A DNA stretch of 64,000 bases from assembly GCA_036850595.1 (NCBI GenBank), contig CM072155.1, positions 10,356,256 to 10,420,255 of the forward strand, given 5' to 3'. The stretch comes from Rhyacichthys aspro. Lineage: Eukaryota > Chordata > Actinopteri > Gobiiformes > Rhyacichthyidae. Positions 58,706-64,000 of this stretch are shown here, one piece after another. Position 1 is the first letter of the stretch, and each line of letters begins with the position of its first letter. Position numbers and translations under genes: made by a program. Below the pieces are notes generated by a model. The model saw nothing but the letters and a program-made list of their open reading frames with translations. It searched no databases and was not told the origin of the DNA.

Positions 58706-60190
58706 TCTATTATGCAAGATTTTTATGAAAAGGAAACAGTGGAAAATGGAGAGATTAAATCAAAACGTGTAGTTTGGCGGGCATTGTTATTGTGTTGATC
58801 CAGTTTGTGGCTTCAATATGTCACAGTATATTGTGACATATCGTTGTTTTTTGCCAGTAGAGGACGCAGAACCCTCTCTGTGCAACTTCAACTGGATCTG
58901 GAGCCATACTTGAGACTGTCCAAGTGGCCAGTTGGACAAACATCTCCTCTGAAAGGTCATTTTAGTGTATTTTATACAAATATGACTCTGTTAGGGTACA
59001 GTGTATTGGCCTATTTTCTTTATGAGACAAATGAATAGACCAGAAACATTAATCCAACCAGAGGAAAAGTTCAAGCTCTGCCCTAAAGGACTGCATTTAT
59101 TAATTTAAAATAATTGCATTTGTATTTTACTATTATAACAAATATTTGCTTATGTTCAATTTATCTAATAATCATTTAAAAGTAAACCACAATAACACAA
59201 TACTGTCATTATTCTTCAGGGTTATCCTCTAATCTCTGTCTAGTAATCTCTATAATCCTGTGCCTAAATTATGGACATTTAACATTAACATTTGGAATTG
59301 CATTAGTAGCATTGCACAGTTTCTTTCATAAAGACCAATGCTTTTCGATAGTGTCCACAGTTGTTTTGTTTTTCTTTCTTCTCTTGGCCGAGCACTACAG
59401 TTTAAATGCACCGAGCCCACACTGCTGCCACCTCAGTGCAGCGGCCTCTAACCCTGCTGTGTCATGTTTAACGTGACTTCTCACACTCACGCAGACGGCT
59501 CAGGATAAAACTAGACCGCGGTCCTGCTCAGTTACCATCGGCTGCTGACACTGACGCAATGCCCCTCCCGTCCACACGTCACAGCTGCTCGTGTGCGTGA
59601 CAGCAGCGTGTCCTGTCCGCCACTCGCTGCCAGAGCGCGGCATGAACAACACATCAGCAGCAAGTGAACGCCACACAGATGGGTCTGAGCGCAGGTCTGT
59701 TGAGGACTAGGAAAGCTCTGATTCACTTTCACCAAGTGCTTTTTTGGTTTGGTTTTTTGCCCTGTGCACATAATACGTTCAGCTTTTTTCATGAAATGCC
59801 AGGGCAGAGTATTAAAGGGGACAGTGGCTTGCCTTTTCCAGGATTTCATCATTTATATATCAATATACTTCGATATAAATGACTGAACAATACTGTAGTA
59901 GTTGCAAAGGAGGCTATAGGTACAGTGTGGTGGCAAGGCAACTAGTAATGTCTCCCTATAACAAGTAGTAGTTTGATTGAGGTTCAATGGCTCTTCCTGT
60001 GTGGTGTTTTCATGTTCTTTCTGTGTCCAGGTGGGTTTTGTCTGGATTTTCTGGTTTATCCAACTAACACTGTATAGGCTAATCCTCAATGAGTACATAT
60101 GACCAAAATACAGGGTCGTAGAGATCTGAAGAGCTCACCAACAGGTCGCCCCAGCAGCACTGAATATTATATTATAATAGGAATCATCTG
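58706..60190. other. cacng2 intron, no gene recognised
   Basis: GC-richer at 59400-59690. One CTCF-like near match (GCCAGTAGAGGACGCA, about 58853-58868) differs from consensus at a core G. Confidence 0.4.
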
Positions 60191-60194
60191 TGAA

Positions 60195-60440
60195 AAAATT
60201 CATCTATAGGTTTTATTATCAAGGATTTTAATAGATGAGAATTTTCAGTCCTGAACGGGAGCTTTGGCCAATCACAGCTTGCTTCTGAATAAGGGAGCGC
60301 TCCCATTGGTTGACATGGATGTCAATAATGAGGTAATTGCTTATTAGTATTTTGTGGAGGAACAATGGGTCCAGATTTACTTTTCTAATGAAAAAAAAGC
60401 AGGAGAGGTCCCTAGGCTGCTTTTGGGAGTGAGTGATGTC
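60195..60440 (-). repeat. interspersed repeat family 'R1', copy D, internally deleted
   Basis: Reverse orientation. Has both outer parts ('ttttaatagatgagaattttcagtcctgaacggg...' and 'aaaagcaggagaggtccct') but lacks roughly the middle 200-250 bp present in copies B and C. Confidence 0.65.
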
Positions 60441-63400
60441 TAAGACAGGATCAAAAAAGAGAAAACGTGGTAGTTAGAGAACGGATTTCCCTACAGGGAT
60501 CGATATCAAGCATAACCTCACCTATAGACTACTCACTGTATCAAGTTTAAGTTGACAGTAAAATATAAAATATGGGCATTTGTTTCTATAATTATGCAAT
60601 GCTAATTACAACAGTTTGATGTTGTATTTTTGCAGTTTTTACATATTTTAGGGTTAAAGTAGAGCGTTCAAGAGGCTCAACACAACCTGACCAATCGTAA
60701 TGGGCTTTATGTGATGCTCTTTTTTTTTTCTCTGAAACTGCTTTGACTTTTGATTGTTTGTATAAATATTTAATTCCATTCAGAGGTAGTTTAATCTAAG
60801 ACTATTTGTCCCGCCGCCTGGAAATCAAACTCAAATCAACAAGGACCAAACTAGTTCTTTGCATAAAAAAGTGGAGGAAATAAGCCTTCCTTTGCACCAT
60901 CTCATCTCATTCTTACTCATATTCTCTTTTGTCGGCTCTTTGTTCAACAGCTGTTTTATCTTTGAATAAATGTGTGTATGCAAATGAGGGGAAAAACACA
61001 CAAACAGTTGTCACGGGTGTCCTCTGTTGAAAACACCGCTGTTCGACTCGTATACATCCTAATCTAGCTCTAACACGAGGACAAACTCTCACCTCTGCCG
61101 TGTTTTACAAGCTGCGCCGCCTCTATATTCCCCGTTAATAAGATATAAAGTTAGAGTGCTAGCCCTGCCGCGGTCAACCAGGACAAAAATGATTGGCTTT
61201 TAATTTATTGGCCCATGTCCGTGTGCTGTGAGTTTTATGTATCAGTCGATGGGCTCCTTATTTGTTGCCGTGGATACTGCTGGAAGTGGGATGCTCAATG
61301 TCGCCGTGACCGGACGGGACAAGTGCTAAACCAAACAACGGGTTGATATGACATCTGTATTGTAAACACACAAAATAATATAACAGAGAGGGAGGACAGG
61401 AATGAAGCTTGAGAAAAGGACTGATCAGTAAAATAATCCAAATTGACAAGTAGGACCTCTAATTGTAATCTCACCCATAGTTTTTTTGTTTTTTTTTCAG
61501 CAATGGAAAATGTCCCAAAATCTGACTATAATAATGGTTTAATGTTGAGCTTATTTACTTTATTGTGTGCTACGAGGGCAAAAACAAATCAATAATTCAT
61601 AATTTTTAATCGTTCTTAAAATGCCTGCACACAAAAATACTTCATAAATAAAAGGACAAACTGAGTGTCTGTAAGTATGTCACAATACCACATAAGCAAG
61701 TGCTTAAAGTAACTTTTAACCCCAAAATATATATTCTCAAAATCATTTTAAGGGTACTTAGAGATTGGTAGAACCATGTCTATCTCTCATAATAAAATCA
61801 ATACACAAACAGAACAGATTGAGTGAGTCAAAGTCAAATCCAGATCCTGCTTTAAATTCACTTTAGCCATATACATTTGTTGTGTCTTATTGGAGTGGGG
61901 CTGGGAGCTACCCTCCAATGTAAACAAAGTACTATAATGGTAGAATATAAGCAGAGGTTATTGGGGGGTCACATGTGTGGAAGAAAATGCATTTCCATTG
62001 AGTAAGGATTAATGAACATTTTCATTAAAGTTTTGTATTCTGTAGTATTAAGACTTCTAAGTTTTTGAACTTCTTGACTTCAGCAGAGCATCATTTATAG
62101 TTGCCTTTACTTTTATCGTCTGCATTTACAATAACACAGAGAAAATGGCAAACAAAACTTATACTGCAGTACTCGTATGGCAATATCTGAGCAGCCCAAA
62201 TGAGTACAGGAGGCCGCTGAATACTGGAATAAGTGTTTCATTTTAAAATTATGAATCAGAAGTTTGATATTTTACATCTTGTTAATCAGGTCAATGTGTA
62301 AATTCAAATTCCATCCTGTTTTCTGGAGCTTTATGAAAGTATTCCCTACTTTTTCATAACTTTCTCTTGTCCTTCCTGGCCATCACACCATCACCCCCCT
62401 CCCTCTTGTAAAACTGTAGTAGAGACACAGTGTACACCCCGCCCCTTCTGCCCCACGAGCCCGCTGCATGTCCTGCCCCAGACCCATTGATTTTATCGGG
62501 CGACGCCAGAGCCGGTCCAGGCCAGCGTCCAGTCCGCCGCCAGGCCCCAGGGTGACGCGGGCTGTGACAGGTCATCAATGTCACCAAATACACAACACAT
62601 TTAACGCCAAAGGGGCAGGGGTTTGAACTGTGGCTCGTGGTAAAATCACACAGGGAAGTTCAGAAAGAGTTTAATGAAAGGGTCGAAACTGTCCTGATGC
62701 TGAGAATGCATCGTACCTTTTACGCCTTTCTCTCATTAACTGGCCCCCGGCTGTAAACGCTGGCCTGGGAACAGAAATGGACTGTGGCGGGCAGCAGCGA
62801 TATATGGGCAGTTTTATAATGTGTGGTAATTCACAGCTGAATAATAGTAATAATTTTAACACTGAAGGATTATCATATTTTATTAATAATATGTGAAATT
62901 AAAGTAACCTACTCAACCCTAAAATTGCATATAAATTTGAATTTCATTTTTCATTTCATTTTTGCAAAGCAGGCCTTGGCTTCCAGGATTAAAGGTTTTG
63001 CTTATGGCCTAAACAAATGCACTTGGCATTTATTAAACTTTTGAAAAAGACAAATTTCTTGAGACGAGACAGGGTTCACAAGAATGAAACAAGATTTTAA
63101 GAAAAGAGTAAATATTTCTTTGTAGCAGAGTGGGACACCTGAAGTATTGCTGTTTTGAGATTGATTCGGTTTTTCCTAGAGATGCATCTACAGTTTTAGG
63201 GACAACAGTTAATATAGACAGCATTAAATAATCCACAAAGCAAAAGTGGCTCTGACCCAACATATATCACACAACTCAGGTTGAAACAAGGCTTATGGCG
63301 GCCATTTTTAGTTGAAGAAAACAAACTGTAAGGAATCTCCAAGGGTAGAATGCTGAATTTTAAGTTTAAGTATGATATATTGTTTTGTCTTCCATCACTT

Positions 63401-64000
63401 TTGATAAAATCTGCACAGATACAAACCTGGAATATACTTTTTACTGACATGCTATTCTTTACAACAATGCAATAATAAAAACAGCACGCAACAGGTTTAA
63501 ATGTAAAATGTCTACAGTAACAGGACAAATTATTACTGACAGACCACTATAAAGGAGACTATATTGGGATTTCTCCTTAAGACTTATATTATCAGCTGAT
63601 AGAAGAGTGTATTTATAGCAGTACTACAGAATATCCCCAGACCCACATCTCCTCTTCAACAAGCCCTTTCGGTTTAACGTTAGCGTCTTGCATAACAAGG
63701 CGTTCCCCCCGTTTCGCCTTTTCTTTTCTCTCAGCTGCTTAGCGCCCAGTAGAGCAGTGGATGATGGGAGCTCCGACACGGCGTGATCTAAAAAATCCAC
63801 TGGCGCTTTGGTGTGCCTCAGCTGGCTTATGTAACCCCGTGTGGATGTGCAAACTGCCTCGCTCTGGGGAGAAGCACAGACACAGATATGTGCTGTGTGA
63901 ATTTGCGTTAGAGGAGTCAGCGCTGGCGTGTATCTGTGACGGAGCGGGGGTGCACGATAGTACAATGTATCCGAGTGGTTTCTGCACGGCAACCGACAAG
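60441..64000. other. cacng2 upstream intron or flank to window end, no exon found
   Basis: Candidate non-coding conserved blocks by composition: 61130-61290, 62370-62560, 62680-62860 and 63640-63990. I looked on the minus strand for cacng2 exons 1-2 (wording like the DADYEADTAEYFLR part) and did not find them. A stretch at 60780-60880 resembles 35470-35530 ('cctggaaatc.aactcaaat'). Confidence 0.4.

Noticed and set aside
43699..64000. Search for cacng2 exons 1 and 2
   Set aside because: No minus-strand match to the expected extracellular-loop wording was found; they probably lie beyond the window.

Overview
This is a piece of a ray-finned (teleost) fish nuclear chromosome. The evidence is vertebrate genes split by GT..AG introns, AT-rich introns full of teleost-type repeats (tRNA-derived SINEs, a Tc1-like transposon remnant, the fish 'ccatcc...ttttctaccgctta' repeat), box C/D snoRNAs inside ribosomal-protein introns, and one 100-N assembly gap (8983-9082).

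Layout. (1) 1-8161, + strand: the 3' thirteen coding exons of a progranulin gene (grn), entering from the left edge. Every exon joint keeps phase, and eight granulin modules (the first partial) can be read. A three-exon block is tandemly duplicated, two linkers are very acidic, and the eleventh exon seen carries a one-base frameshift. (2) 8162-11840: a repeat-rich spacer with the gap, a possible orphan minus-strand exon and a decayed Tc1-like transposase. (3) 11848-19975, + strand: complete slc25a39 (mitochondrial glutathione carrier, 357 aa, 11 coding exons) with a likely non-coding first exon and a near-perfect CTCF motif upstream. (4) 20849-25550, + strand: complete rpl3 (uL3, 403 aa, 10 exons) with a TATA box and 5'TOP-like start. 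Its introns carry SNORD43, a SNORD83-like snoRNA, a possible H/ACA-like RNA and a structured intron 3 that may serve autoregulation. (5) 25551-40610: about 15 kb without a recognisable gene, holding minisatellite-like arrays, SINEs and unclassified repeats. (6) 40611-43698, - strand: the last two coding exons of cacng2 (stargazin, TARP gamma-2), ending in the PDZ ligand TTPV. (7) 43699-64000: upstream intron of cacng2, at least 20 kb. Exons 1-2 were not found and probably lie beyond the right edge. It holds several copies of one unclassified repeat family and blocks that look like conserved non-coding DNA.

The genes do not form a pathway. grn next to slc25a39 matches the human 17q21 neighbourhood, though here both genes run the same way. 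rpl3 and cacng2 are both on human 22q. No previously undescribed gene system could be demonstrated. The most interesting signals are the rpl3 intron 3 hairpin whose loop exposes a cryptic 3' splice site giving an immediate stop, the grn frameshift beside an in-frame alternative donor, and a repeat family whose internal 21-bp array runs in opposite directions in two copies.
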